Assembly: GCF_900217795.1 (NCBI RefSeq)
Contig: NZ_OBMQ01000003.1
Coordinates: forward strand, 186,001-250,000
Length of the DNA: 64,000 bases
Reading direction: 5' to 3'
DNA from: Ureibacillus xyleni
GTDB lineage: Bacteria; Bacillota; Bacilli; Bacillales_A; Planococcaceae
Part shown: positions 9,013 through 20,700 of the stretch, in pieces
How positions within the stretch are numbered: the first letter of the stretch is position 1
Layout of the letters: every line of letters starts with the position of its first letter
The notes under the pieces: generated by a model
Seen by the model: the letters and a program-made list of their open reading frames with translations, nothing else
What the model was told of the DNA's origin: nothing
The model's database searches: none
Made by a program: the position numbers and the translations under genes

Positions 9013-10128
9013 TTATCGCTCATTAATTGGAACATATTTTTGCATTCCAGGTCCAACATATTCTGCACGAGGACGAATTAAACGATTATTAGCATATTGT
9101 TCTAGGATGTGTGCTACCCAACCTGATGTACGAGATACAGCAAAAATTGGAGTAAATAAATCATGTTCGATGCCTAATGAATCATAAACAGACGCTGAGA
9201 AGAAGTCAACGTTTGCTGGAAGACCTTTTTGGCCAACGATCATGTCGTGGATTTTCACTGACATATCATAAAGTTCTGGTTTACCAGTTAATTTAGTTAA
9301 TTTCTCACTCATTACACGTAAATGTTTAGCACGTGGGTCGCCTTTACGGTATACACGGTGACCGAAGCCCATGATTTTTTCTTTGTTATCTAATTTACCT
9401 TGAATATAAGATTCAACATTATCAATTGAACCAATTTCAGATAACATTTTCATTACTTGCTCGTTAGCTCCACCGTGAAGTGGTCCTTTAAGAGCTCCGA
9501 TTGCTGCAGTAACACCTGAATAAACATCAGAAAGTGTTGCTACACATACGCGAGCAGTGAAAGTAGAAGCGTTTAATTCATGGTCAGCATGTAAAACTAA
9601 TGCTTTGTTGAATGCTTCGATTTCAATTGCTTCTGGCTCTTTGCCGTGTAACATATATAAGAAGTTTGCTGCATATCCTAATTCAGGTTTTGGTGCAATT
9701 GGTTCTAAACCTCTACGGATACGAGAGAAACCAGTAACTACAGTAGCAATTTTAGCTTGTAGACGAATTGCTTTACGGTAGTTTGCTTCTGGAGACATAT
9801 CGTCAGCTTCTTCGTCAAATACACCTAATAAAGATACAGCTGAACGAAGAGCTGCCATTGGGTGAACTGTGTCTAACGGGTATGTTTTAAATTGGTCAAA
9901 AATCGCTTGAGGTACATCAGCATTTTCTGCTAATTGTTTAGTTAACTCTGCTAGTTCATCTTCTTTCGGTAGACGTGTATGCCAAAGTAAGTAAACTACC
10001 TCTTCGAATGTAGCGTTATCAGTTAGATCATCAATGTTGTAACCTACATATGTAAGTGTGTCGTCGATAATTGAACTGATTTTTGACTCTGCTGCTACGA
10101 TACCTTCTAAACCGCGTGTTGCTGTCAT
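9013..10128 (-). CDS. citZ: Citrate synthase
   Basis: 371 residues, the short Gram-positive type. It condenses acetyl-CoA and oxaloacetate at the entry of the TCA cycle. The catalytic residues are visible: His218 in GPLHGGANE, His257 in GFGHRVYRKGDPRA and Asp308 in NVDFFSA. The start MTATRGLEG is chosen for the GGGAG site nine bases upstream; a longer in-frame reading to 10146 has none. It is the first gene of citZ-icd-mdh, and a strong promoter and cre-like site lie upstream (10226-10274), consistent with carbon catabolite repression known for citZ in Bacillus. Confidence 0.97.
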   Translation of the reverse strand: MTATRGLEGIVAAESKISSIIDDTLTYVGYNIDDLTDNATFEEVVYLLWHTRLPKEDELAELTKQLAENADVPQAIFDQFKTYPLDTVHPMAALRSAVSLLGVFDEEADDMSPEANYRKAIRLQAKIATVVTGFSRIRRGLEPIAPKPELGYAANFLYMLHGKEPEAIEIEAFNKALVLHADHELNASTFTARVCVATLSDVYSGVTAAIGALKGPLHGGANEQVMKMLSEIGSIDNVESYIQGKLDNKEKIMGFGHRVYRKGDPRAKHLRVMSEKLTKLTGKPELYDMSVKIHDMIVGQKGLPANVDFFSASVYDSLGIEHDLFTPIFAVSRTSGWVAHILEQYANNRLIRPRAEYVGPGMQKYVPINER

Positions 10129-10225
10129 AAAAAATCGCTCCCTCATAAATTGATTTAGATTGTAAGTGCTTTCTTTCTTTTACGAAAGACGCACAAAAAA
10201 GTGTTCTGCTCATATGAACCTATAA

Positions 10226-10239
10226 GTAAATCGCTTACA
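10226..10239 (-). promoter_or_regulatory. Putative cre (CcpA) site at the citZ start point
   Basis: Minus strand TGTAAGCGATTTAC agrees with the cre consensus TGWAARCGYTWWCW at most positions (two differences) and lies at the predicted transcription start of citZ. CcpA itself is encoded at 59621-60628. Confidence 0.5.
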
Positions 10240-10245
10240 TAGGTT

Positions 10246-10274
10246 ATTATAATAAATTTTGACGTCTTTGTGAA
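10246..10274 (-). promoter_or_regulatory. citZ promoter
   Basis: Minus strand -35 TTCACA (10269-10274), 17-base spacer and perfect -10 TATAAT (10246-10251). Start point predicted near 10239, giving a leader of about 110 bases. Confidence 0.65.
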
Positions 10275-10384
10275 TGAATTTAATAGAAATGAAGAAAAAA
10301 TTGTATAGATAATAAAAAAAGAGTTTAAAAGAGAATAATTAGATACGAACGAGATTTGAATTACATAAAACAGAGGTGACAATT

Positions 10385-11356
10385 TTGCAATCAAACAAAA
10401 TGAGTAATTTCCCTTCTAAAAAAGCTCTGAAATTCCTAATTTTAATGGTATATTTTATAATTTTGTGGCTGATTTTACCTGTTTCTCTTGCTTTATTTGC
10501 AGCTTATTTTCTTTATCCTGTAATTAACTTTTGCCATACCAAATTAAAAATACCGTATGTCATAAGTTCTATTCTTGTATCAATTTTTATATTTTTAGCT
10601 ACCTATTCCTTATTCTATATAACCATACAAAGTATTATATCTATTTATCCAGAAGTTAAACTTCAAGTCGAAAAATTAAATATACTAAATTCTGGAGAAC
10701 ACATATTATTAGAAACTATCTTTAATAAATCATTATCTTTCATCGACACTGCCATAATGGGAATTGCAACTTTTCTTCAAGATCTTCTAGCATATGTTAT
10801 TGAAGTGTTCATTTTCATCGTCGCATTCTTTTTCTCAATTTTCGAATCGAGAAGAAATCGATATTGGTTCTTTATCTACGTTCCGAAGCAATATCGTGAT
10901 GAATGGAAACATTATTTTACGAAAGCAACGAGTCTTTTTGGTTATTTTCTTTATGTGGAATTTCAATTATTTATTATCACTTTCTTTTTGTTAAGTTGTG
11001 GACTTGCTTTATTAGGGTTTGAACACCCAATCAACAAATCATTTTTAATTTCCTTAGCAGATGCACTCCCGTTTTTCGGAATTGGCCTTTTTCTAATTCC
11101 ATTAGCCATTTATTTCTTTGCTATTGGTGAAAAGTTTTTATCCTTTGCTGTTATCCTTTTATATATATTTATCCAGATAACAAGGCAAATTGCTGAAAGT
11201 TTTTTATGGGCTTCAACATTCCATTTACGAACAGTTCATACATTTTTTATTAGTGCAGCCTCTATTTTATTATTTGGTGTTTACGGGATTTTATTAAGCC
11301 CCTTTCTATTATTAATCGCCGTAAAATTAAAACAAAATTCGCTTTATAATAATTAA
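10385..11356 (+). CDS. ytvI: YtvI-like AI-2E transporter family membrane protein
   Basis: About 323 residues with seven or eight hydrophobic segments, typical of the AI-2E/PerM-like transporter family; there is a long connecting stretch (about residues 70-115) after the second or third helix, then FFFSIFESRRNRYW and the core helix FEHPINKSFLISLADALPFFG with conserved polar residues. Substrate unknown; the family name does not prove AI-2 export. The start is most likely TTG at 10385, because AGAGGTGA lies six bases upstream; GTG at 10376 would overlap that site. Encoded opposite to its neighbours but in the same place as ytvI of B. subtilis. Confidence 0.8.
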   Translation: MQSNKMSNFPSKKALKFLILMVYFIILWLILPVSLALFAAYFLYPVINFCHTKLKIPYVISSILVSIFIFLATYSLFYITIQSIISIYPEVKLQVEKLNILNSGEHILLETIFNKSLSFIDTAIMGIATFLQDLLAYVIEVFIFIVAFFFSIFESRRNRYWFFIYVPKQYRDEWKHYFTKATSLFGYFLYVEFQLFIITFFLLSCGLALLGFEHPINKSFLISLADALPFFGIGLFLIPLAIYFFAIGEKFLSFAVILLYIFIQITRQIAESFLWASTFHLRTVHTFFISAASILLFGVYGILLSPFLLLIAVKLKQNSLYNN

Positions 11357-11405
11357 AAAAAAATATCTACAGGTATAGTAGTTCATTACTACTGCCTGTA
11401 GATAT
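11354..11405 (-). terminator. fxsA terminator that contains the end of the gene
   Basis: Arms ATATCTACAGG (11363-11373) and CCTGTAGATAT (11395-11405), extended by TAGTAGT/ACTACT, then a run of Us from 11354-11362. The stop codon of fxsA (11389-11391) lies inside the hairpin. It also faces the 3' end of the convergent ytvI-like gene. Confidence 0.8.
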
Positions 11406-11778
11406 ACACTTGACCGCTTTTTAATTTTTTTCTTAACCAGTTATAAATTGCAGGTTTAAACAATTTTCTTGTAAACGGGAAAACCATCATAAATCCTAAT
11501 ATATCAGTTAAAAAACCTGGCACCGCTAACAAGGTACCGCCTAAAAAAATCAAAAAAGTATCAATCATGGCAGCACCTGGTGGGGTACCATCTGAAAGGC
11601 TAATTCGCATATTTTGAACTGAATCAATCCCTTGTTTTTTTGCAACAACAATTCCGATTATGCTTGTTAAGACAATTAAAAATAAAGTATTTAAGATACC
11701 AATAGTTTTACCGGCTAATATAAAAATTGTAATTTCTAGTAAACCTGTTAATATCAGCCCAATTAGAATTTTCCGCAG
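11389..11778 (-). CDS. fxsA: FxsA family membrane protein, probable CTG start
   Basis: FxsA-family proteins are small cytoplasmic-membrane proteins; the E. coli one relieves phage F exclusion, but the role in Bacillales is unknown. An ATG-only reading starts at 11610 and yields just 73 residues, missing the first membrane helices. The same frame stays open upstream to 11799 and encodes RKILIGLILTGLLEITIFIL and the helix LFLIVLTSIIGIVVAKKQG, which match the family's N-terminus. A strong GGGGGAG site lies six bases before CTG at 11776-11778, so CTG is the best start, giving 129 residues. ATT at 11784 abuts the site. The C-terminal half has LLAVPGFLTDILGFMMVFPFTR. Confidence 0.8.
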   Translation of the reverse strand: MRKILIGLILTGLLEITIFILAGKTIGILNTLFLIVLTSIIGIVVAKKQGIDSVQNMRISLSDGTPPGAAMIDTFLIFLGGTLLAVPGFLTDILGFMMVFPFTRKLFKPAIYNWLRKKLKSGQVYIYRQ

Positions 11779-11848
11779 TAAAATCTCCCCCTTAATTTCT
11801 CATAATTAAATACGGTTTTTTAAGATAAAAGTTTCATTTTTCTATTAA

Positions 11849-11897
11849 AAAAATGAGAACATCCCAAACATTTTTTTGTGAGACGTTCCCATTTTTA
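11849..11897 (-). terminator. Terminator of pfkA-pyk
   Basis: On the minus strand AAAAATGGGAACGTC pairs with GATGTTCTCATTTTT (two G-U pairs) around an A/C-rich loop, ending in a U-run, 15 bases after the pyk stop. Confidence 0.8.
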
Positions 11898-11911
11898 TTT
11901 AAAGTTCTATA

Positions 11912-13672
11912 TTAAAGAACACTAGCATGTCCTTTATAAATAACACCTGTTTCTGCGTCCATCGTAATTTCTTGACCGTGTCGAATTAATGTTGTCGCTT
12001 CATTTACTCCAACAATAACTGGAATTCCTAAGCTTAGACCAACAACTGCTGCATGGCTTGTTAGTCCACCTTCTTCGGTAATAATTCCAGTACAATTCTC
12101 AATAATCGGCATCATTTCACGATCAGTACTTACTGTAACTAAAATACAACCATCTGTATCATAGGCAGATGCTTCCTCAGCATTTTTGGCAACCACTGCT
12201 CTTCCAACGACAGAAAGTTTTCCAACCCCTTGTCCTTTTGCTAGTAAATCCCCTATAACATGAACCTTCATCAGATTCGTTGTACCAGCCTCACCAACAG
12301 GTACACCTGCTGTGATAATTACTACATCACCATGGTCAACATATTGATGTTTTAATGCTTCATCAACAGATAATTCTAAAATTTCATCTGTTGTCGTAAC
12401 TTTTGGTGTAACAATTGGTATTACTCCCCAAACAAGCGTTAATTTTTGTGCTGTAGTTTGGAGGTTGGTAATAGCCATAATTGAAACACCCGGACGATAT
12501 TTAGCAATCATTTTTGCAGTTGTTCCACTTGCAGTTGGTGCAAGAACGGCTTTTACACCTAAATTAATAGAAGTATATGCTACTGCTTGTGAAAGGGCTT
12601 CTGTCATTGTCGTACCTTTTTCTCGGCTACGAGTTGAGACAATTGAACGATAATCTAATGAATTTTCCGTATGCACTGCAATTTTGTTCATCGTGAGAAC
12701 AGATTCTTCAGGATAATTTCCTGCAGCAGTTTCACCAGAAAGCATAATTGCATCCGTACCGTCGATAATTGCATTGGCAACGTCTGATGCTTCTGCACGA
12801 GTTGGTCGAGGATTACGTTGCATAGAATCTAACATTTGTGTTGCAGTGATAACTGGCTTACCTACTTGGTTACATTTTTTAATCAATGTTTTTTGTACAA
12901 GTGGTACTTCTTCTGCAGGAATTTCAACCCCTAAATCACCACGTGCAACCATTAGGCCATCTGATACTTGAATAATTTCATCAATATTATCTACGCCTTC
13001 TTGGTTTTCAATTTTTGGGATAATCTGAATATGGCCACCGCCATTTTGTTCTAACAGTTCGCGAATTTCTAAAACATCTTTTGCTGTACGTACAAAGGAG
13101 GCTGCAATAAAGTCTACCCCTTGGTCAATGCCAAATAAAATGTCTTGAGCATCTTTTTCTGTGATTCCTGGTAATTTTACAGATACTCCTGGTACGTTAA
13201 CACCCTTTTTATTTTTTAATATACCAGCATTCTCTACAATCGTAGTAATTAATCCCTTTTCTGTGTCTTTTGCTAAAACACGAAGTTCAATTAACCCATC
13301 ATCAAGTAGAATTTTGTCATTTTGTTCTACATCATCAATTAGTTGATCATACGTCACTGAAAAACAACTTTCATTCCCAACCACTTCTGTCATAGATATA
13401 TCGATTACTTGTCCTACTGAAAGATGTAATTCTCCGTTTTCCATTGTATGTGTACGGATTTCTGGACCTTTCGTATCTAATAAAATACCAATTGTCTTGT
13501 TTAATTTTTCGGCTACATCACGAATCGTTGCAATTCGAACTGCATGCTCTTCATGTGTTCCGTGGGAAAAGTTTAGTCGTGCAACATTCATTCCCGCATT
13601 TATTAACTTTTCTAACATTTCTGGCGATTCACTTGCTGGGCCTATTGTACATACGATTTTTGTTTTTCTCAT
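11912..13672 (-). CDS. pyk: Pyruvate kinase with C-terminal PEP-utilising-type domain
   Basis: 586 residues, the long Bacillus form. It makes pyruvate and ATP from phosphoenolpyruvate. The barrel starts [16 protein letters not shown]; substrate and K+ residues lie in [10 protein letters not shown] and DTKGPEIR; the signature [13 protein letters not shown] and [10 protein letters not shown] follow, then MLDSM and [12 protein letters not shown]. An extra C-terminal domain (about 478-586) resembles the mobile phosphohistidine domain of PEP synthases, with His540 in GGLTSHAAV. It follows pfkA by 22 bases with a GGAGAG ribosome site, forming the lower-glycolysis operon. Confidence 0.98.
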   Translation of the reverse strand: MRKTKIVCTIGPASESPEMLEKLINAGMNVARLNFSHGTHEEHAVRIATIRDVAEKLNKTIGILLDTKGPEIRTHTMENGELHLSVGQVIDISMTEVVGNESCFSVTYDQLIDDVEQNDKILLDDGLIELRVLAKDTEKGLITTIVENAGILKNKKGVNVPGVSVKLPGITEKDAQDILFGIDQGVDFIAASFVRTAKDVLEIRELLEQNGGGHIQIIPKIENQEGVDNIDEIIQVSDGLMVARGDLGVEIPAEEVPLVQKTLIKKCNQVGKPVITATQMLDSMQRNPRPTRAEASDVANAIIDGTDAIMLSGETAAGNYPEESVLTMNKIAVHTENSLDYRSIVSTRSREKGTTMTEALSQAVAYTSINLGVKAVLAPTASGTTAKMIAKYRPGVSIMAITNLQTTAQKLTLVWGVIPIVTPKVTTTDEILELSVDEALKHQYVDHGDVVIITAGVPVGEAGTTNLMKVHVIGDLLAKGQGVGKLSVVGRAVVAKNAEEASAYDTDGCILVTVSTDREMMPIIENCTGIITEEGGLTSHAAVVGLSLGIPVIVGVNEATTLIRHGQEITMDAETGVIYKGHASVL

Positions 13673-13694
13673 ATTTTTCTCTCCGTAACTAAAG

Positions 13695-14947
<1,253 letters not shown>

Positions 14948-14986
14948 AAATAAACTTCACCCCGGCCTTTTAAGAAAGCCGAGGTG
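14948..14986 (-). terminator. Terminator of gntR-accD-accA
   Basis: Minus-strand CACCTCGGCTTT pairs with AAGGCCGGGGTG and is followed by AAGTTTATTT; it begins 19 bases after the accA stop. The stem is unusually GC-rich for this sequence. Confidence 0.7.
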
Positions 14987-15004
14987 TGTCTTACATGTTA
15001 TTTA

Positions 15005-15967
15005 TTAATCTTCTAATTCTATATATTCCCCAATTTTTCTAAATTTATCATAACGGTTTTCAATTAATTCTCGTTCAGAAAGTGTTGATAGTTCATCAAG
15101 GGCTAAACCAAGGAATTTTTTTAATGATTTTGATTGTGCCAAAACATCGCGATGTGCACCACCTGCAACTTCCGGAATGATGTCATCAATAATGTCCATT
15201 AGTTTTAAGTCACCTGCTGTAATTTTCATTGCCTCTGCTGCTTGTTTTGCTAGAGATGCATCTTTCCATAAAATAGATGCTGCGCCTTCTGGAGATATAA
15301 CAGAGTAAGTAGAATTTTCTAGCATGTAAAGTTTATTGGCAACACCTAATGCCAAAGCTCCCCCGCTTCCTCCTTCACCAATAACAACGCTAATTACTGG
15401 TACTTTTAAACCCGCCATTTCAAACAAATTTTTTGCTATTGCTTCACTTTGTCCGCGCTCTTCTGCTGCTTTACCTGGGTAAGCTCCCTTTGTATCAATA
15501 AAACAAATAATTGGTCGATTAAATTTTTCTGCTTGTTTCATTAAACGTAACGCTTTACGGTAGCCTTCTGGATGGGGCATTCCGAAATTACGTCGAATAT
15601 TTTCTTTCGTAGTTTTTCCTCGTTGATGTCCAATGATTGTAATTGGCTGTCCTTCAAAAAAGGCGATTCCCCCTACAATCGCTTCGTCATCACCATAATA
15701 ACGATCCCCATGTAGTTCGATAAAATCCGTAAACAGTTCTTGTACATAATCTAATGTAGTCGGTCTACTTGGATGTCTTGCTACTTGCACCCGATCCCAA
15801 GGCTCCATATTTGAATAGATTTTCGACTCAAGCTGTTGTAGTCTCGATTCTAACGTTTCAATTTCATCGGACATATCAACGTCTGCATTGTTTGCAATCT
15901 CTTTTAGCTCATCTATTTTTTCGCGTAATTTTACAACGGGTTCTTCAAATCCAAGAGTTTTAGACAT
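15005..15967 (-). CDS. accA: Acetyl-CoA carboxylase carboxyltransferase subunit alpha
   Basis: 320 residues. With AccD it transfers the carboxyl group from biotin to acetyl-CoA, making malonyl-CoA, the first step of fatty-acid synthesis. The N-terminal helices [15 protein letters not shown] are followed by the crotonase-like core with [25 protein letters not shown], the oxyanion-hole region [16 protein letters not shown] and [16 protein letters not shown]. Its ATG overlaps the accD 3' end by eight bases, so translation is coupled; GGAGGAAT provides the ribosome site. Confidence 0.98.
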   Translation of the reverse strand: MSKTLGFEEPVVKLREKIDELKEIANNADVDMSDEIETLESRLQQLESKIYSNMEPWDRVQVARHPSRPTTLDYVQELFTDFIELHGDRYYGDDEAIVGGIAFFEGQPITIIGHQRGKTTKENIRRNFGMPHPEGYRKALRLMKQAEKFNRPIICFIDTKGAYPGKAAEERGQSEAIAKNLFEMAGLKVPVISVVIGEGGSGGALALGVANKLYMLENSTYSVISPEGAASILWKDASLAKQAAEAMKITAGDLKLMDIIDDIIPEVAGGAHRDVLAQSKSLKKFLGLALDELSTLSERELIENRYDKFRKIGEYIELED

Positions 15968-16832
15968 GTACGATTCCTCCTTTACGGTGGATTTTTACAA
16001 TGGATGCGATTTTATCTCGCATATCTTTTCGGTGGAAGATGGCATCTAATTGACCATGTGCAAGTAAAAATTCTGCTGTTTGGAAATCATCCGGTAACTT
16101 TTCACGCACAGTTTGCTCAATCACTCGACGACCCGCAAATCCGATTAAGCTTTGTGGTTCAGCAATATTAATATCTCCTAGGGATGCAAAGCTCGCAGAA
16201 ACACCGCCCGTAGTTGGATGAGTCATGATGGAAATGAAAAGTAAACTATGATCACTATGACGCTTAAGAGCAACACTTGTTTTTGCCATCTGCATTAAAG
16301 AAATAACACCTTCCTGCATTCGTGCGCCGCCACTAGCTGTAAAAATAATAAATGGTAGTTCGTATTCTGTCGCTTTTTCAATCGCTCTAGTAATCTTTTC
16401 ACCTACGACAGAGCCCATCGAACCCATACGGAAGTGTGAGTCCATAATGGCAACGACTACTTGCTCCCCTTTTAAGCTTCCCATGCCTGTCAGTACTGCT
16501 TCGTTTAATCCTGTCTTTTGAGAATCTACTTCAATTTTATCTAGGTAAGATGGAAATTTTAATGGATTTGATGTTCGTAGATTTTCGTCAAAAGATTCGA
16601 ATGTACCCTCATCTAAGAAAATTTCTACTCGTTCCCAAGCAGTCATTTTATAATGGTGGTCGCATTTCGGACATACTTTTAAATTACTTTCTAATTCTTT
16701 TGTTAAATATATTTTTTTACATTCAGGACACTTCGTCATTAAATCAGCTGGAAAGGAGTTCTCTTTATTACGATCTACAATGACACCTTTATTTTTCTTC
16801 TTGTTAATCGATAATAGATTTCTTATTGCCAC
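15960..16832 (-). CDS. accD: Acetyl-CoA carboxylase carboxyltransferase subunit beta
   Basis: 290 residues from a GTG start at 16832, chosen because AAGGGGGA lies six bases upstream and the protein then begins with the usual short tail [13 protein letters not shown] four-Cys zinc finger (Cys35, Cys38, Cys54, Cys57: CPEC ... CPKC) precedes the carboxyltransferase core with [29 protein letters not shown] and [15 protein letters not shown]. Partner of AccA. It starts 23 bases after the GntR regulator gene stop, which implies one operon. Confidence 0.97.
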   Translation of the reverse strand: MAIRNLLSINKKKNKGVIVDRNKENSFPADLMTKCPECKKIYLTKELESNLKVCPKCDHHYKMTAWERVEIFLDEGTFESFDENLRTSNPLKFPSYLDKIEVDSQKTGLNEAVLTGMGSLKGEQVVVAIMDSHFRMGSMGSVVGEKITRAIEKATEYELPFIIFTASGGARMQEGVISLMQMAKTSVALKRHSDHSLLFISIMTHPTTGGVSASFASLGDINIAEPQSLIGFAGRRVIEQTVREKLPDDFQTAEFLLAHGQLDAIFHRKDMRDKIASIVKIHRKGGIVHV

Positions 16833-16855
16833 TGCTTTTCCCCCTTTAAAATTGG

Positions 16856-17503
16856 TCAAAAATCTGTGTTTTTTAAATACAACATCCATTGTTCATAGGC
16901 TTCAATTGTGTCTTTTTCATTGCCTATTTGTAACGATTTTAATAGATTTTGTAGTATTGGTTTCTCGTCTTCGGTCGTTAACTTTTTTAACGGTTTTGAA
17001 CTGTAGGCGGCTAATTGTAGCCAAATTTTTAATGCAAGTCTATTGCCTGAAGCGATAAGTAATTCTCTTAAAATATGGTCACGAACAGCATCTTCATCAT
17101 TTTCTAATCTAAAAATTAAGCTTTCCCAAACTGGGAGTTGTCTTAATATCTCATTAGAACAAATTACTCGAATTGCTTCTTTTTCATGCATCTTTCTTGT
17201 CGTATGAACATCTTCTATTGATTTATTTTCTTGTAAAATAAACGAGGCTACGATTTCAACTAATTGATGAGATTGAAAGGATGATAAAAAGGTCCCTCCA
17301 CCGTGTCTTGTTTCGATAAGCCCTAATAGTTCTAAACTACGCAATGCTTCACGAACAGACGAGCGACCTACATTAAGCCTTTCAGATAAAACTCTTTCTG
17401 ATGGTAGCTTATCTCCAGGTTGAATATTTTCAAGCTTAATTAACTCTCTTAATTGCTGTACAATCTCTAAAAATATTTTTTTATTCTCCTGTTTTTTATC
17501 CAT
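16856..17503 (-). CDS. GntR-family (FadR-like) transcriptional regulator
   Basis: 215 residues. N-terminal winged helix-turn-helix of the GntR type (about 8-75): [20 protein letters not shown] and [20 protein letters not shown], ending in the wing GGGTFLS. The rest is all-helical and resembles an FCD-type effector domain ([14 protein letters not shown]), though it is short and metal-binding residues are not obvious. It lies directly upstream of accD in the same direction and its promoter carries a perfect GntR-type palindrome (17666-17686). I infer that it represses its own operon, with an acyl-CoA-like or related effector. Start has AGGGGGG upstream. Confidence 0.88.
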   Translation of the reverse strand: MDKKQENKKIFLEIVQQLRELIKLENIQPGDKLPSERVLSERLNVGRSSVREALRSLELLGLIETRHGGGTFLSSFQSHQLVEIVASFILQENKSIEDVHTTRKMHEKEAIRVICSNEILRQLPVWESLIFRLENDEDAVRDHILRELLIASGNRLALKIWLQLAAYSSKPLKKLTTEDEKPILQNLLKSLQIGNEKDTIEAYEQWMLYLKNTDF

Positions 17504-17665
17504 AAGCCCCCCTCAAATCAGATAGATACACTTAATAATAATTTCTTCATCCAATTAGTTAATCCTTCATTTCTTGGTTGTAAGAATGTAGATATTTCAC
17601 TTCTAAAAGATACTCACGTTTTTTATCAATTATTGAATATGTTTCGTTCAAACTCCAACTAAATA

Positions 17666-17686
17666 AAAAGTGGTCTGACCACTTTT
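17666..17686 (-). promoter_or_regulatory. Operator palindrome for the GntR regulator
   Basis: Perfect 10-1-10 palindrome: arms AAAAGTGGTC and GACCACTTTT around one base. Its core TGGTCNGACCA is the form bound by FadR-type GntR proteins. It covers the predicted start point of the promoter at 17690-17718. Confidence 0.75.
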
Positions 17687-17689
17687 ATA

Positions 17690-17718
17690 AGCATACATAA
17701 TGACATTCTCTTTGTAAA
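17690..17718 (-). promoter_or_regulatory. Promoter of gntR-accD-accA
   Basis: Minus strand -35 TTTACA (17713-17718), 17-base spacer, -10 TATGCT (17690-17695). Start point near 17683 falls inside the operator, and the -35 nearly touches the dnaE terminator. The leader to gntR is about 180 bases. Confidence 0.6.
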
Positions 17719-17752
17719 GAAAAAACTGTGCACAAATGCACAGTTTTTTACG
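17718..17752 (-). terminator. Terminator of nrnA-dnaE
   Basis: AAAAACTGTGCA / TGCACAGTTTTT with a five-base loop (17721-17749), A/T runs on both flanks, 22 bases after the dnaE stop. Confidence 0.85.
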
Positions 17753-17774
17753 TTTATTTATTAACTTCTCTCGC

Positions 17775-20700
17775 TCATTGATGGTTTTTCATTATTTTTA
17801 CTATTAGTTGAGGGTTTCCGTTTCTTACCTCAAATACCCCTTCGATATAAACAATTCGATCCACTTGAATCCATCCTATTACTTCATTATATTGTTTAGG
17901 AAACAGCGTAGTAGATATAGAACCATACTCATCTTGAACTTGGATAAACGCCATTAATTCTCCTTTTTTCGTCCGTATTTGGCGAATATCTTCAACCATT
18001 GCAACAAACTTTACATACGTATTAGGAGTGCTACTTTTTATTGATTTGATTGTTTCATTCATATCACTCCATTTTTTTCGTTCCAAAGAAACAGGATGTT
18101 CAGATAAGTAGAAACCTAACACTTCTTTTTCAAACTGCAGCTTTATTTTCTCTGGCATTGGCGAAGCTTCAACATATTTTGGTTTGCCAAATACAAAACT
18201 ATCTGATGTGAACAAATCATTCTCTTCAGTTGGTCTTACAATTTCTGCATGTTTTTCTGCAGCTTCCAAAGTGGTTAATAACGTTGCACGATCTTTCTGA
18301 AAATCATCCAATGCGCCAGATTTAATTAATGGTTCCATTACTTTCCGATTAAAATGGATGGCACTTAAACTTACCGCTAAATCAAACAGATCTTCAAAAG
18401 GTTTTGATTTTGATTTACGAATTTCTAATATCTTTTGTAAGAAAGGGTGTGGGAGTCCTTTAATCGCCGAGAGACTAAATCGTATACAATCTTTTTCAAC
18501 AGTAAAAATTCGGCTACTCTTACTTATAGAAGGTCTTAACACTTCAATTCCTTTATCGCGCGCTTCTAAAATGAGTTGGAACAGTTTTTCCTGATTCCCT
18601 GTAGCATTGATCATTAATGCCGCATAAAAGTTTGCAGGATAATTTGCTTTTAAATAAGCCATTTGATAGGAAATGAGACTATAAGCAACGGCATGACTTT
18701 TTGGAAAACCATAATCTGCAAATCGTACAATTAGCGCGTACACTTCCTTTGCAACTTGTTCAGGGAATCCCTTTGCAACAGAACCATTAACAAATGCTAA
18801 CTGTTGTTCTTCTAACACTTCTCGTTTCTTTTTACTGACAGCTCTTCTTAACAAATCTGCTTGTCCTATTGTAAATCCAGCCATCACATTTGCAATTTGC
18901 ATAATTTGTTCTTGATACACAATCACGCCATATGTTTCATTTAAAATGGGTTCAAGAACAGGATGTGGCATGACAACTGGTTCTTTATTCGCTTTTCTTC
19001 TTGCATAAACAGGAATAAACTCCATTGGGCCAGGACGGTAAAGGGCATTTACTGCCACAATATCTAAAAAGTGAGTTGGTGAGATTTCTCTTAACGCATT
19101 TTTCATTCCATCTGATTCTAATTGGAAAATACCAGTAGTGTCTCCTCGTTTAAGAAGTTCAAAAGTTTTTTCATCATCTAGCGGGATATTATTAAAATCA
19201 ATTAATTTCCGAGTCGTGTAATAAATAGATTTTCGAATATTTTCTAATATGGTTAAATTCCGTAGACCTAAAAAGTCCATTTTCAACAATCCGACTTGTT
19301 CTACTTCTTGCATAGGCCATTGAGTTAAATATATTCCATCATGGCCCTTTTCAATTGGTACTACTTCAACTAGCGGAATGGGACTTAATACAACGCCTGC
19401 AGCATGAGTAGAAGCGTTTCTTGGCAATCCTTCTAGTTTTTTCGCCGCCAGAAACCATCGTTTGCGGATATCCTCAGACTCAATCCATTTCCTAAATGGC
19501 TCCGAAGTATTATAGGCTTCTTGCAACGTAATTCCGATTTTGTTTGGAATTAACCTAGAAATCATTGATAACGTTTCACTTTCGAAGTTAAACATGCGAG
19601 CAACATCACGAGCAACTGCTTTAGCTGATAACGACCCAAAGGTAATAATTTGTGCGACATGTTGTTTGCCATACTTTTCAGCTACATATTGAATAACCTC
19701 TTGTCGTTTTGTATCAACAAAATCAATATCGATATCCGGCAGTGTTATACGTTCTGGATTTAAGAACCGTTCAAACAGTAAACCATAGTGTATTGGGTCA
19801 ACTTGTGTAATGTATAGACAAAAAGCAACAAGCGAACTAGCGGAAGATCCACGTCCAGGCCCTGTTAAAATGTTTGCTGATCTAGCGTAATTCATAAAAT
19901 CAGCTACAATTAGAAAATAGTCAGCATAACCCATCGTTTGGATAATGTTTAGCTCATATTTCAATCTATTCATATAAATTTCACTTGGGGCATCTGTTTT
20001 TAGTCGTTCTTGTAATCCTTTGTAAGCAAGTTTCATTAACTCAGTTTCTGCATTTTTGCCTTCTGGAAGAGGATATTTCGGCATGTAATGGCCTTGATTT
20101 ATAAGCTCAACCTGGCAGCTTAGCAATACCTTTTCACTTTGCTCAAGCCAATTCATTTTGTCATGAAACCATGCTTCCCAATTGTATTTTGTCGGGGTAA
20201 ATTGATTTTTTTCATCATTATGTATTGATTCACTCAGTTTGACCCCTGTTTCAATCGCTTGAGCTACTTGATATGGAAAATACTCTTCTGGTTGTAAAAA
20301 TAAGCACTCTTGTATTGCCATACAATTGATTTTAAAATGTTCACTTAAGTAAATTGCCTTGTTTTCGTTCGTTGAGATTATCCCCCCACTACGAGAAATC
20401 CCGAAATAAACATCCGTTTTAAAAACGTTTTTTACTTGAGTAAGAAGCGATATGTTTGACTCTTGCACCCATATTCCATTTTCAGAAATCATCGGAACAA
20501 CTGCGATGCATCCTTTAGAATATGCCATAAGCCATCGCCAAGGGATAGATAGATCATCTCGTATTGAAATACTACTACTAATTTTCAATAAATTTTTATA
20601 ACCTTCATTATTTTTAGCATAAATAACCATCGGCAAGTTCGTTTCACTAGTAAACTGGACTCTTATGTTTAATCCTATTACCGGATGAATCCCTGCTTGT

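Noticed and set aside
10031-10394. Small minus-strand open frames upstream of and overlapping citZ
   Set aside because: They overlap the citZ start, promoter and cre-like site in other frames, lack ribosome sites and resemble no protein.
13444-13692. Plus-strand open frames opposite pyk and other genes
   Set aside because: They are shadows of conserved minus-strand genes, with no ribosome sites and low-complexity, unlikely composition.
17666-17686. Palindrome before gntR as a second dnaE terminator
   Set aside because: It has a one-base centre, so it cannot form a proper hairpin loop at full length, it follows an efficient terminator, and it matches a GntR operator core at the promoter start point.
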